Below, one piece after another: positions 17,034 through 25,139 of a stretch of DNA of 56,607 bases. The DNA is taken from positions 1 to 56,607 of the forward strand of contig NZ_VCJS01000074.1 of NCBI RefSeq assembly GCF_005893125.1. The letters are read 5' to 3'. The first letter of the stretch is position 1, and the number at the start of each line of letters is the position of its first letter. The translations under genes and the position numbers were made by a program. Source of the stretch: Nonomuraea basaltis (GTDB lineage: Bacteria; Actinomycetota; Actinomycetes; Streptosporangiales; Streptosporangiaceae). The notes under the pieces are model-generated. The model saw nothing but the letters and a program-made list of their open reading frames with translations. It had not been told where the DNA came from and searched no databases.

Positions 17034-20000
17034 ATGGCGTTGTTCGGTCTGCTCTCCGCTGACACGCTCCTGAACATGCTCCCCGAACCCGTGCGAAGCG
17101 CACTGCCGCGCTCTCGCCGGGTTCGGCCATGTCCGGGCGGGGTCCGGATCGAACTGTGGAACATCGGCGGGCCGCGTACCGAGCGACCGGCCCGCGCCCT
17201 CGAAGAGCGGCTGCGCGCGGCCGGGGCGCCGCGCGCCGAGGTGAACGGGGCGCTCGGCTGCGTGTTCGTGGCCTGCGACGAGACAGCCGACCTGGACAAG
17301 CTCGTGGCCGTCGTGGAGGACATCGACGATGGCCACGAGGCGCAGGACGGCGAGACAGAGGACGGCGAGACAGAGGACGGCGAGTCGCCCGGCGCCTGTC
17401 GCGTGCTCGACGGCGTGGAGCAGCAGGCCCGCGCCGCGGTCGGGCTCGGCCTGCACCTCGCCGGCACCGGGATGGCCATGGCCGGCGCGCTGGCCCGCCT
17501 GCCGCGCCTGCCCGTGGCGGCGCCCATCTTTCTCGCACTGATCGAGCACACCCCGCGGATCCGCGGCGAGCTGGAGCAGCGCATCGGCAAGCCGGCCGTG
17601 GACACGGTGCTGGCGACGGGCCGGATCGTCACGGGCACGCTGGCCATGCGGCCCATCTCGCTGCTGATCGACTCCGTGGCCGCGGCCGGCCGGTACATCG
17701 ACGCGCGGGCCGGCCGCGAGGCGTGGGAGCGGCGCGAGGAGGAGTTCGCCGCCGAGAAGGGGGCGTACCGGCACACCAGGACCGCCACCACCCCGCGCCC
17801 GGCCCCGCTGCCGCGCGGCCCCGTGGAGCGGTACGCCGACGCCGCCAGTGCCGCGGCGCTGGCCGCCCACGGCCTGACCACGATCATCAGCCGCAGCCAC
17901 CAGCGGGGCCTGTCCATGCTGGTCTCGGGCATCCCCAAGGCGGCGAGCCTCGGCAGGGACGCCTTCGTCAGCGCCGTCGCGCGCTGCCTCGCCGGGCGCG
18001 GCGCGATCGTGCTCGACCGCGATGCCCTGCGCCGCATGGACCGCATCGACACCGTCGTCCTGGACGCCGCCGTGCTCACCAAAGGGACGTGGACCATCGA
18101 CGGCGTCGTCCCGCTGGCCCCCGACGTGGATCTCGACGACCTGCACGCCCGGCTCTATACGCTGCTCGACCTCACCGACCCCGCGGCCCGGCGGCAGCGC
18201 GACGGGTGGAGCGCGGCGCCCACCCCGCCGGCGGACGTGCCCGGCCAGTGGCGCGAGGAGGAGATCCGGCCGGTCACGGTGGCCAGGGACGGCATCCCGA
18301 TCGCTCTGGTCAGCCTGGCCCGCGAGCTGGACCCCCTTGCCGAGGCCATGGTCGCGGCGCCCAGGGATACGTGCCGGGTGGTCCTCGCCGGTGCGGAGCC
18401 CGGCCTGGCCCGGCGGCTGCGGGTGGAGGAGGTCGTGCCCGGCGGGGTGCGGCTGGTCGCGTCGGTGCGGGCGCTGCAGTCCGAGGGGCACGGCGTGGCC
18501 GTGGTGTCGCGGCGCGGGCGGCGCGCGTTGCGCCAGGCCGACCTGGGCATCGGCGTGCTCGACGGGGTACGGCGGGTCCCGTGGGACGCCGACGTGATGG
18601 GCGAGCTCGACGGCGTGCACCTGCTGCTCCAATGCCTGCCGGCGGCCAGGAAGGCGAGTCTGCGCGGGGTGTGGACGGCGGCCGCCGGCTCGATCGCCGG
18701 AACCGGGGTGACGCTGCTCGGCCCGGCCTCCACCGCGATCCGGCGCGCCCACCTGGCGCGCGACCTGACCGCTCTGGCCGCCCTGGCGACCGGGGAGTGG
18801 ACCGGCCGGAGCATCGGGCGGGCGGAGCCGCCGGTCCCCGCCGACCACACGCCCTGGCATGCCATGGCCGCCCGCGACGTCCTGGCCCGGCTCCGGACCT
18901 CGCCCGACGGGCTGACCGAGGCGGAGGCGAAGCGCCGCAGGACGGCCCCGGCCCGCCCGGCGGAGACCGGCCCCGAGTCCCTGGCCAGGGCGTCCGTGCA
19001 CGAGCTCGCCAACCCGCTGACCCCGGTGCTGGCCGCGGGGGCGGGCGTGTCGGCCGTGGTCGGCTCGGTGCTCGACAGCGTGCTGATCGGTGGCGTGATC
19101 GTGGTGGACGCCCTGCTCGGCGGCGCCCAGCGGCGCGGCACCGGCCGGGCGCTGCACCGCCTCACGGAGACCACCGCCGTCCGGGTACGCCTGCGCCGCC
19201 CCACCGGCGGAGTGGCCGGCGACGCCGATGAACTGGTGCCGGGCGACGTGATCGAGCTCAGGGCCGGCGACGCCGTACCGGCCGACGGGAGGCTGATCCA
19301 GGCGGCCGGGCTCGAGGTCGACGAGTCCACGCTCACCGGCGAGTCCCAGCTCGTAGCCAAGACCGCCGCGCCCACCGCGGCGCCCGCCATCGCGGACCGC
19401 GGCTCGATGGTGTACGAGGGGACGACCGTCGCGGCAGGGCACGGCCTCGCCGTCATCGTGGCCACCGGCGCGGCCACCGAGGCGGGCAGGACCGCCCGGC
19501 TGGCCCGGCAGGAGCCGCCGCCCAGCGGGGTGGAGCTTCGGCTGCGCGCGCTGAGCCGGCGGATACTCCCGGCCGCGGTCGGCTCCGGCGCGCTCCTCAT
19601 GGTCGTCGAGCTCGTCCGCGGCTCGCCGCTGTCCCAGGCCCTCGCCCCGGCGGTGAGCATGATGGTGGCGGCGGTCCCGGAAGGCCTGCCGTTCGTCGCC
19701 ACCGTGGCCGAGCTCGCCTCGGCGAAGCGGCTCTCGACCCGCAACACGCTGGTCCGCAACCCGTCCACGATCGAGGCGCTGGGCCGGGTGGACGTGCTCT
19801 GCTTCGACAAGACGGGCACTCTCACGGAAGGCCACATCAGCCTGCGCCTGGTGTCGGACGGCCAGGTCGAGCAGGAGGTGGAGAAGGCCGAACCCGAGCT
19901 GCGGGCGATCGTGGGCGCGGCGCTGCGCGCGGGGCCGCGGTTCGAGGGCGGGCGGGCCATCCCGCACCCCACGGACCGCGCGATCGTGGACGGCGCCCAG

Positions 20001-21386
20001 AGTCTCGGCATCACACCCAAGGACGGGCTGCGCACCTGGCATCGCGTGGCCGAGCTGCCCTTCGAGCCGGCCCGCGGCTACCACGCCGTCCTCGGCCGCT
20101 CCGAGTCCGGGCAGCTGCTGAGCGTCAAGGGCGCTCCCGAGATCGTCCTCACCCGGTCCACGAGCATCGTCGTGGACGGGAAGACCGTGCCGCTGGACGA
20201 CGAGATCAGGCGTCGGCTGGAGCAGGAGGTGGACCGGCTGGCCCTGCGCGGCTACCGCGTGCTCGCCGTCGCGGAGCGGCCCGCCTCCAGCCGTGCCGAC
20301 CTCGACGAGTCCCGCATCGAGGGCCTGCGCTTCCTCGGCTTCCTCGGCCTGGCCGATCCGGTGCGCCCGACGGCCAAGCGCAGCGTGGAGCGGCTCATGC
20401 GGGCCGGCGTACGGGTCGTCATGATCACCGGCGATCACCCCAGCACGGCGGAGGCCATCGCGGCGGAGATCGGCGCGCTGAACGGCCTGCGCGTGATGAC
20501 CGGCCCCGAGCTGGAAGAGCTGGACGACGACGCCCTGACCACGGTGCTGCCGGAGGTGGCGATCTTCGCCCGGGTCACGCCCGAGCACAAGGCACGGATC
20601 GTCACCAGCCTGCGGAAGGCGGGGCGGGTGGTGGCCGTCACCGGCGACGGAGCCAACGACGTTCCCGCGATCCGGCTCGCCGACGTGGGCGTGTCTCTCG
20701 GCTCGCACGCCGCCCCCGCCACCAAGGCCGCCGCCGACATCGTCATGCTCGACGACCGCATCGAGACGATCATCGAGGCGATCGTCGAAGGCCGGGGAAT
20801 GTGGGCCTCCGTACGCGACGCGCTGGGCATCCTGCTCGGCGGCAACATCGGCGAGATCGCCTTCACGATCGGATCCAGCCTGCTCACCGGCCGCAGCGCG
20901 CTCAACGCCCGCCAGCTTCTGCTGGTCAACCTGCTCACCGACATGCTGCCGGCGATGGCGGTGGCCATCAGGCCGCCCAGCGCCGCCAGCCCCGAGCGGC
21001 TGCTCGCCGAGGGGCCGGAGGTCTCCCTCGGCGCCGCCCTGACCAGGGACATCTACCTGCGGGCGGTCACCACGGGCGCTGCGGCCGGCGCGGCGTGGCT
21101 GCTCGCGCGGATGACCGGAACGCGTGGCCGGGCCGACACGGTCGGGCTGATCGGCCTCGTGTCGGCCCAGTTGCTGCAGACCCTGCTGCTGGGCCGGCGG
21201 GACCGGATGGTGCTGTTGGCCGCGCTGTCGTCCCTGGCCACGCTGGGTATCATCGTCTCGGTGCCCGGCCTCAGCCAGCTCTTCGGCTGCCGCCCGGTCG
21301 GCCCGCTCGGCTGGGGGATCGGCCTGGGTTGCGCGGCCGCCGCGGCGCTGCTGGCCGCGAAGATCGAGCGGTCGGACACGGACTAG
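17034..21386 (+). CDS. Very long P-type ATPase (CtpI/CtpH-like) with degenerate N-terminal half
   Basis: A 1450-residue membrane ATPase. The C-terminal half is a complete P-type pump: TGES at 768-771, PEGLP at 882-886, the phosphorylated Asp925 in DKTGTLT, TGDGANDVP at 1203-1211, and several C-terminal helices. The first 650 residues look like a decayed second copy: VLDAAVLTKGTW around Asp344 sits where DKTGTLT would be, with no TGES or GDGAND. Mycobacterial CtpI and CtpH have the same doubled length. Substrate is unknown; PEGLP resembles Ca/Mg-type rather than heavy-metal (CPx) pumps. AGGAGG lies nine bases before the ATG. Confidence 0.9.
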   Translation: MALFGLLSADTLLNMLPEPVRSALPRSRRVRPCPGGVRIELWNIGGPRTERPARALEERLRAAGAPRAEVNGALGCVFVACDETADLDKLVAVVEDIDDGHEAQDGETEDGETEDGESPGACRVLDGVEQQARAAVGLGLHLAGTGMAMAGALARLPRLPVAAPIFLALIEHTPRIRGELEQRIGKPAVDTVLATGRIVTGTLAMRPISLLIDSVAAAGRYIDARAGREAWERREEEFAAEKGAYRHTRTATTPRPAPLPRGPVERYADAASAAALAAHGLTTIISRSHQRGLSMLVSGIPKAASLGRDAFVSAVARCLAGRGAIVLDRDALRRMDRIDTVVLDAAVLTKGTWTIDGVVPLAPDVDLDDLHARLYTLLDLTDPAARRQRDGWSAAPTPPADVPGQWREEEIRPVTVARDGIPIALVSLARELDPLAEAMVAAPRDTCRVVLAGAEPGLARRLRVEEVVPGGVRLVASVRALQSEGHGVAVVSRRGRRALRQADLGIGVLDGVRRVPWDADVMGELDGVHLLLQCLPAARKASLRGVWTAAAGSIAGTGVTLLGPASTAIRRAHLARDLTALAALATGEWTGRSIGRAEPPVPADHTPWHAMAARDVLARLRTSPDGLTEAEAKRRRTAPARPAETGPESLARASVHELANPLTPVLAAGAGVSAVVGSVLDSVLIGGVIVVDALLGGAQRRGTGRALHRLTETTAVRVRLRRPTGGVAGDADELVPGDVIELRAGDAVPADGRLIQAAGLEVDESTLTGESQLVAKTAAPTAAPAIADRGSMVYEGTTVAAGHGLAVIVATGAATEAGRTARLARQEPPPSGVELRLRALSRRILPAAVGSGALLMVVELVRGSPLSQALAPAVSMMVAAVPEGLPFVATVAELASAKRLSTRNTLVRNPSTIEALGRVDVLCFDKTGTLTEGHISLRLVSDGQVEQEVEKAEPELRAIVGAALRAGPRFEGGRAIPHPTDRAIVDGAQSLGITPKDGLRTWHRVAELPFEPARGYHAVLGRSESGQLLSVKGAPEIVLTRSTSIVVDGKTVPLDDEIRRRLEQEVDRLALRGYRVLAVAERPASSRADLDESRIEGLRFLGFLGLADPVRPTAKRSVERLMRAGVRVVMITGDHPSTAEAIAAEIGALNGLRVMTGPELEELDDDALTTVLPEVAIFARVTPEHKARIVTSLRKAGRVVAVTGDGANDVPAIRLADVGVSLGSHAAPATKAAADIVMLDDRIETIIEAIVEGRGMWASVRDALGILLGGNIGEIAFTIGSSLLTGRSALNARQLLLVNLLTDMLPAMAVAIRPPSAASPERLLAEGPEVSLGAALTRDIYLRAVTTGAAAGAAWLLARMTGTRGRADTVGLIGLVSAQLLQTLLLGRRDRMVLLAALSSLATLGIIVSVPGLSQLFGCRPVGPLGWGIGLGCAAAAALLAAKIERSDTD
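17346..17384 (+). repeat. 15-bp tandem repeat in the ATPase gene
   Basis: GACGGCGAGACAGAG occurs twice (17346 and 17361), followed by nine bases of a third unit. It encodes an acidic DGETE linker near residue 105, between the N-terminal ferredoxin-like segment and the first hydrophobic region. Confidence 0.9.
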
Positions 21387-21413
21387 CCATTGGCTGTTCA
21401 CCAAACCGACACA

Positions 21414-21442
21414 TTGACCATGCCCCTTTAGACACCTTTATG
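21414..21442 (+). promoter_or_regulatory. Putative promoter for the microprotein gene
   Basis: TTGACC (21414-21419), a 17-bp spacer and TTTATG (21437-21442) form a plausible vegetative promoter in an AT-rich gap of about 100 bp after the ATPase. A transcript would start near 21449, roughly 40 bases before the start codon. Confidence 0.45.
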
Positions 21443-21487
21443 CCAAAATATGGTCTTAAATACCCTTCTGACCAACGAGGTGGAGAA

Positions 21488-21613
21488 TTGTCCGAGTTTC
21501 TGGCCTCGCTCCTCGCCAAGGCCGCCCTCATGCTCCTCGAGGCGCTGATCATGCGTTTCGTCCAGAGCCTCGCCCAGTCGATCATGACGCCGGCAGGTCT
21601 CCGGCTCGCCTGA
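21488..21613 (+). CDS. 41-residue hydrophobic microprotein
   Basis: Starting at TTG 21488 the peptide is 41 residues: SEFLASLLAKAALMLLEAL, then IMRFVQSLAQSIMTPAGLRLA. It is strongly helical, with mixed hydrophobic and a few charged residues, as in a membrane-surface or single-span microprotein. GAGGTGGAG lies directly upstream, at good spacing for TTG, and a promoter candidate precedes it. ATG 21440 in the same frame would add 16 residues but has no ribosome site. It may belong functionally to the ATPase (small regulatory subunits of P-type pumps are known), which is inference. Confidence 0.5.
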   Translation: MSEFLASLLAKAALMLLEALIMRFVQSLAQSIMTPAGLRLA

Positions 21614-21652
21614 ACCGGGCCGGGGTCGAATCACCCTCAAGTCGAATCACCC

Positions 21653-22318
21653 TCAACAGGTGCGCAGCATGTTGAGCAGCGCCACCTTCTCCTTCCGGGT
21701 CACGAAGAGCCGGTAGTGATGCTTCACGGTGATCCACGACGTCGCGTAGCGACACCAATGGCCGCGGCGCGGCGGACGCCAGCTCTGCGGGCCCTGGCCG
21801 CCCTTGGCGATGTTGGCGGAGTGGCTGACCGCTATCAGCTCGGGGCGGGTGAGGTCGTTGGCGAAGGCGCGCCGCCGGGCCTGGCTCCATTTGCGGGCGC
21901 CGGAGCGCCACGCGTACGCCAGCGGAACGACATGGTCGACGTCGACCAGCTTCTCGCTCTTCAGCCGCTTGCCGTCGTACGGGCTGTGCCAGACGCCCTT
22001 GACGGGTTGGCAGGCCGCGTTTCTGCGCACGCGCCGCCCGTCGCGAGCCAGGACCATCTCTCGCGCGTCGCACGTGCCCTTGTGGTGTGCCCATCGGGGC
22101 TGGAACCGCCGGTGGCTGTAACCACGGATCGATAAGGGCCTGGCGACGTTCAGCTGGGCCAGCATACGGCGGGCCAGCGCCGCGGACTCTGCCTGCGGCT
22201 GCCTGCGCGTCTCGGCTGCCGCCTGCTGGGTAGCGGTGACGGCGGTGATCGGGATGGCCAATAGAGCGAGTACGGCGACTCGCCCCGCCCGCCTCATGAA
22301 GATCATAGTTCCACCCAT
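21653..22318 (-). CDS. Secreted HNH endonuclease-like protein (GmrSD/DUF1524 type)
   Basis: A 221-residue protein with a signal peptide (RRAGRVAVLALLAIPITAVTA, cleavage near ETRRQ). The DUF1524-like HNH nuclease domain shows KLVDVDHVVPLAYAW as the metal-binding His motif, DLTRPELIAVSHSANIAKGG, then WCRYATSWITVKHHYRL and a final cysteine. Such secreted nucleases are common in actinomycetes and probably degrade external DNA for nutrition or competition. GGGAGGGACTGGT precedes ATG 22318; ATG 22306 four codons in is nearly as good. It converges with the microprotein gene. Confidence 0.85.
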   Translation of the reverse strand: MGGTMIFMRRAGRVAVLALLAIPITAVTATQQAAAETRRQPQAESAALARRMLAQLNVARPLSIRGYSHRRFQPRWAHHKGTCDAREMVLARDGRRVRRNAACQPVKGVWHSPYDGKRLKSEKLVDVDHVVPLAYAWRSGARKWSQARRRAFANDLTRPELIAVSHSANIAKGGQGPQSWRPPRRGHWCRYATSWITVKHHYRLFVTRKEKVALLNMLRTC

Positions 22319-22378
22319 ACCAGTCCCTCCCCGCCGGCGGCAGCGATATTCACGACACCACAGGGTGACGCGGCTGCT

Positions 22379-23599
22379 CTACTCGCAGGTCTTCGTCTCC
22401 GGAGCGCAGAACTTGACCTCGGGGTAGCGTGCCGACGGCTTGTCCAGCAGAGGTTGCGCCTTCTTGCGCAGGTGCAGGTCGAAGAAGGCCCGCACGTACG
22501 CGCGGGTGATCTCCATGGAGCGGGTCCCGGGCACGTCGGCGCCGTTGTCGATGCCGAGCTGATCGGTGAGCAGGCCGAGGTCGTTGAAGGAGACGTGCTC
22601 CGCCCCCGTCACGACGAGCCAGCGCTTCCACCCGGTCAGGTTCTTCCAGTCACGCTCCCACGTGGCGGCCGGATCTCCGGCTCCCGGACTGTAGGTGTTC
22701 TGCCTGCCCAGGAACAGGAACGGCCGCGACAGGCCGCTGTCCGGGATCGGGGCATCCGTGGTGCCGTCCATGTCGACGCCGGCGCGCACCCGGGAGTCCT
22801 CCAGCATGGCCGTGATGGCGCTCGCTCCTCCCGCGGAGTGGCCCGCCATCGCGATGCGGGACGAGTCGATCAGGCGAGCGCCCTTCCACTTCGGGCGGGA
22901 CCCGGTCAGCTCGTCGAGCACGAAGGAGACGTCGGCCGCCCGGCTCTTCGACAGCTTCCCCCACCACGCCGGGTCCTTGTCGATCTCGCATGTGACGCAG
23001 GTGGCGACCCGCCCGTCGGGGAAGGAGGTGCCGACGCTCTCGTAGGTGTGGTCGATCGCGGCCACCATGTAGCCCCTGCTCGCCAGTTCCTCGGCCAGGG
23101 ACGTGAGCTCGCTCCTGGGCTTGCTGTGGCCGGGGGAGAGCACGACGAGGGGCAGGCCGCGCTTGCGACCTGCGGGTTTGGTGTCGGTGAAGGCGTTCGT
23201 GCGCGTCTTGCTCAACGCGTCGAACGGCACGCCGGTGATCTTCCCGCTCCTCAGGAGGAGCTCCGATTCCATCGGCGTCATGTACTGCGCCCGCTGACGG
23301 CCGGGCGCGTTGGCCGGATACCACAGGGAGACCATGAGCTCCCTGAACTTCACGGCGGGCACCCAGGGGTCGGGCCGGGAGGCGTCCTTCAGGTGCAGGG
23401 ACGTGGTGCCGACCGGCTCGGAACCGGTCGGTTCGGGCAGCGCGAGCGCGCCCGGCAGGGCGGTGGACGCGGACGCGGACGCGGAAGGCACGGAGGCGAA
23501 GCAGGCGGACGCCACCAAAGCGAGAAGCCCGGCGGCGGCCAGGCCGCCGCGCAGGATCGGCTTGCGCTGCGCCGGCATTCCGCTCGTGGCATGACTCAT
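22379..23599 (-). CDS. Secreted alpha/beta hydrolase, PAF-acetylhydrolase-like
   Basis: A 406-residue exported hydrolase. A signal peptide covers about residues 1-45 (ILRGGLAAAGLLALVASACFA). The nucleophile elbow is GHSAGG, followed by an Asp in DMDGTTD and a His in GAEHVSF, giving a Ser-Asp-His triad in the order seen in platelet-activating-factor acetylhydrolases and related lipases. Paired cysteines in TCVTCEID and near the C-terminus (CAPETKTC) fit an extracellular protein. AAAGGACGG lies upstream of ATG 23599. The divergent gene is a methyltransferase, with palindromic operator DNA between them. Substrate is probably an ester or short-chain lipid. Confidence 0.85.
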   Translation of the reverse strand: MSHATSGMPAQRKPILRGGLAAAGLLALVASACFASVPSASASASTALPGALALPEPTGSEPVGTTSLHLKDASRPDPWVPAVKFRELMVSLWYPANAPGRQRAQYMTPMESELLLRSGKITGVPFDALSKTRTNAFTDTKPAGRKRGLPLVVLSPGHSKPRSELTSLAEELASRGYMVAAIDHTYESVGTSFPDGRVATCVTCEIDKDPAWWGKLSKSRAADVSFVLDELTGSRPKWKGARLIDSSRIAMAGHSAGGASAITAMLEDSRVRAGVDMDGTTDAPIPDSGLSRPFLFLGRQNTYSPGAGDPAATWERDWKNLTGWKRWLVVTGAEHVSFNDLGLLTDQLGIDNGADVPGTRSMEITRAYVRAFFDLHLRKKAQPLLDKPSARYPEVKFCAPETKTCE

Positions 23600-23708
23600 G
23601 AAGATGTCCGTCCTTTCGGTGGGTGCGGGCGCCGCGGCAGGCGGGCGGCCTGCCGGCGGGGTCGAGGAACCGGCGATCCCTCGCAGAGAAGCGATCATGG
23701 GTCGGAAC

Positions 23709-23739
23709 TATATACCCGATGTATATATGCGGTGTATAA
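23709..23739. promoter_or_regulatory. TATATAC inverted repeat with third half-site
   Basis: TATATAC-CCGAT-GTATATA (23709-23727) is a perfect 7-bp inverted repeat, followed by a third half-site GTATAAA at 23733-23739. It is very AT-rich in this background and lies 110 bp upstream of the hydrolase and 115 bp upstream of the divergent methyltransferase. A PadR-, TetR- or GntR-type site is possible; no such gene is adjacent. Confidence 0.55.
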
Positions 23740-23854
23740 ATCCGAGCGACCAGCGGCCCCCGTTCCACGGCCGTTCCATGTCGTGTCCCGTCGTGTCACG
23801 CCCTCTACGGTGAGGCGCCGCGCTCGAGACGGCGCCTCGACCAGGGGAGGCATC

Positions 23855-24682
23855 ATGCAGCAACCGCAAGCGCCCGGGACCGCCGGCTTCGCCGCGATCA
23901 AGGAACGCCAGCGGCTCGGGTGGGAGTCCGGCGACTACGCACGCGTCGGCGTCACCTTGCAGATCATGGCGGAACGGCTGGTGGAGGCCGCCGGCGTGCG
24001 GGCCGGGCAGAGCGTCCTCGATGTGGCCTGCGGCCAGGGCAACGTGGCGATGGCCGGCGCGCGGCGCTTCGCCGAGTCGACGGGCGTCGACTACGTGCCC
24101 GGCCTGCTCGCTCAGGGCCGCCAGCGGGCCGCGGCCGAGTACCTGGACGTGACGTTCACGGAAGGGGACGCCGAACAGCTGCCGTTCCCCGACGCGTCCT
24201 TCGACGCCACGCTCAGCACGGTCGGCGTGATGTTCGCGCCCGACCAGGAACGCGCCGCGGCCGAGCTGGCGCGGGTGACGCGGCCGGGCGGGACGATCGG
24301 GCTGGCCAGCTGGACGCCTGACGGGCTGGTGGGCGTGCTGTTCCGGACGATCGGCACGTACGCCCCGCCCCCTCCGCAGGTCAGGTCCCCGATGTTGTGG
24401 GGCACGCCGGAGCGGCTGCGGGAGCTGTTAGGCGACGAGGTGGAGTGGGTCGCGCTCAAGACGCGGACGTACGAGTTCTGCTACCGCTCGCCCGAGCACT
24501 TCGCGGACTGGTTCCTGGCGCACTACGGGCCGATCACCCGGCTGGCGGGCACGCTCGACGAGGCCACCCGGGCGAGTTTCGCCGCGGACCTGGCCGAGGT
24601 GCCCAAGAAGTTCAACCGGGCCGACGACGGCACCGTGCTGGGGGCGGGAGAGTACCTGGAGGCCGTCGGCATTCGCCGTTGA
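23855..24682 (+). CDS. Class I SAM-dependent methyltransferase
   Basis: A 275-residue methyltransferase of the UbiE/Methyltransf_11 type. The SAM motif is VLDVACGQGNVAMAGARRF near residue 48, followed by the acidic strand end STGVDY, TEGDAEQLPFPDASFDATLS and ARVTRPGGTIGLASW. GGGGAGG lies four bases before the ATG. The C-terminal 90 residues are a mostly helical cap. The acceptor molecule is unknown. It is divergent from the PAF-acetylhydrolase-like gene and is followed at once by a broken regulator gene. Confidence 0.88.
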   Translation: MQQPQAPGTAGFAAIKERQRLGWESGDYARVGVTLQIMAERLVEAAGVRAGQSVLDVACGQGNVAMAGARRFAESTGVDYVPGLLAQGRQRAAAEYLDVTFTEGDAEQLPFPDASFDATLSTVGVMFAPDQERAAAELARVTRPGGTIGLASWTPDGLVGVLFRTIGTYAPPPPQVRSPMLWGTPERLRELLGDEVEWVALKTRTYEFCYRSPEHFADWFLAHYGPITRLAGTLDEATRASFAADLAEVPKKFNRADDGTVLGAGEYLEAVGIRR

Positions 24683-25102
24683 GGGGCGCCGCCGTGGCCG
24701 CGCGGCTCGGCGTGAGCCCGACGACCGTGAGCACCGCGTACCGGGAGCTGCGCCTGAGAGGTGTGGTGGCCACGGAGGCGGGCCGGGGCACGCGCGTCGT
24801 GTGGCGGCCGCCCCTGGTCACGCCCGCCGCCGCGCATGCGCGGACCGGCCTGCGCGACCTGGCCTCGGGGAATCCGGATCCTGAGCTGCCGCCGTCCCTG
24901 CGGTCGGCGGTCCAGGGGCTCGATCCGGATCAGCCGCTGTACGGGGCTCCCACGGTTCTGGGCGATGGGGTTCGCGCTGGTGCCCGTCGGCGTCGACGAG
25001 TACGGCATGCGGCCCCAGCCGTTGTCAGAGGCGCTCGAACGCGGGGTGGCGGCCTGCGTGGTGACGCCTCGGGCACAGAATCCGACGGGGGCGGCGGTGT
25101 AG
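24683..25102 (+). pseudogene. Decayed GntR/aminotransferase (MocR-type) regulator
   Basis: Frame 1 from 24682 reads AARLGVSPTTVSTAYRELRL, the GntR winged helix of MocR-like regulators, then RGTRVVW and the start of the aminotransferase-like domain (LASGNPDPELPPSL, LYGAPTVL near 24955). The story then jumps to another frame from 24965: GFALVPVGVDEYGMRPQPL and VVTPRAQNPTGAAV, ending at a stop at 25102. Roughly 70 codons, including the start of the PLP-binding half, are missing at the junction. The first helix, the region after NPTG and the catalytic Lys are also gone. It is a remnant made by deletion plus frameshift. Confidence 0.82.
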
Positions 25103-25139
25103 ACGAAACCGCCGCGCACCAGCAGGGCGGGCACCTCCG

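Noticed and set aside
17346..17384. Short direct repeats as a possible CRISPR or regulatory array
   Set aside because: They are contiguous in-frame codons for an acidic linker, with no spacers.
16863..21404. A 1513-codon open frame antisense to the giant ATPase
   Set aside because: It has no recognisable motifs and a shadow composition (His/Arg/Gly/Gln-rich), while the plus strand carries all P-type ATPase motifs in order.
20801..21487. Long plus-strand frame that would extend the microprotein upstream through the ATPase gene
   Set aside because: Upstream of 21440 it is the wrong frame of the ATPase and lacks any protein likeness.
25103..25139. Possible further remnant after the MocR pseudogene
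   Set aside because: Only 37 bp before the PaaX stop; translated pieces show nothing recognisable.
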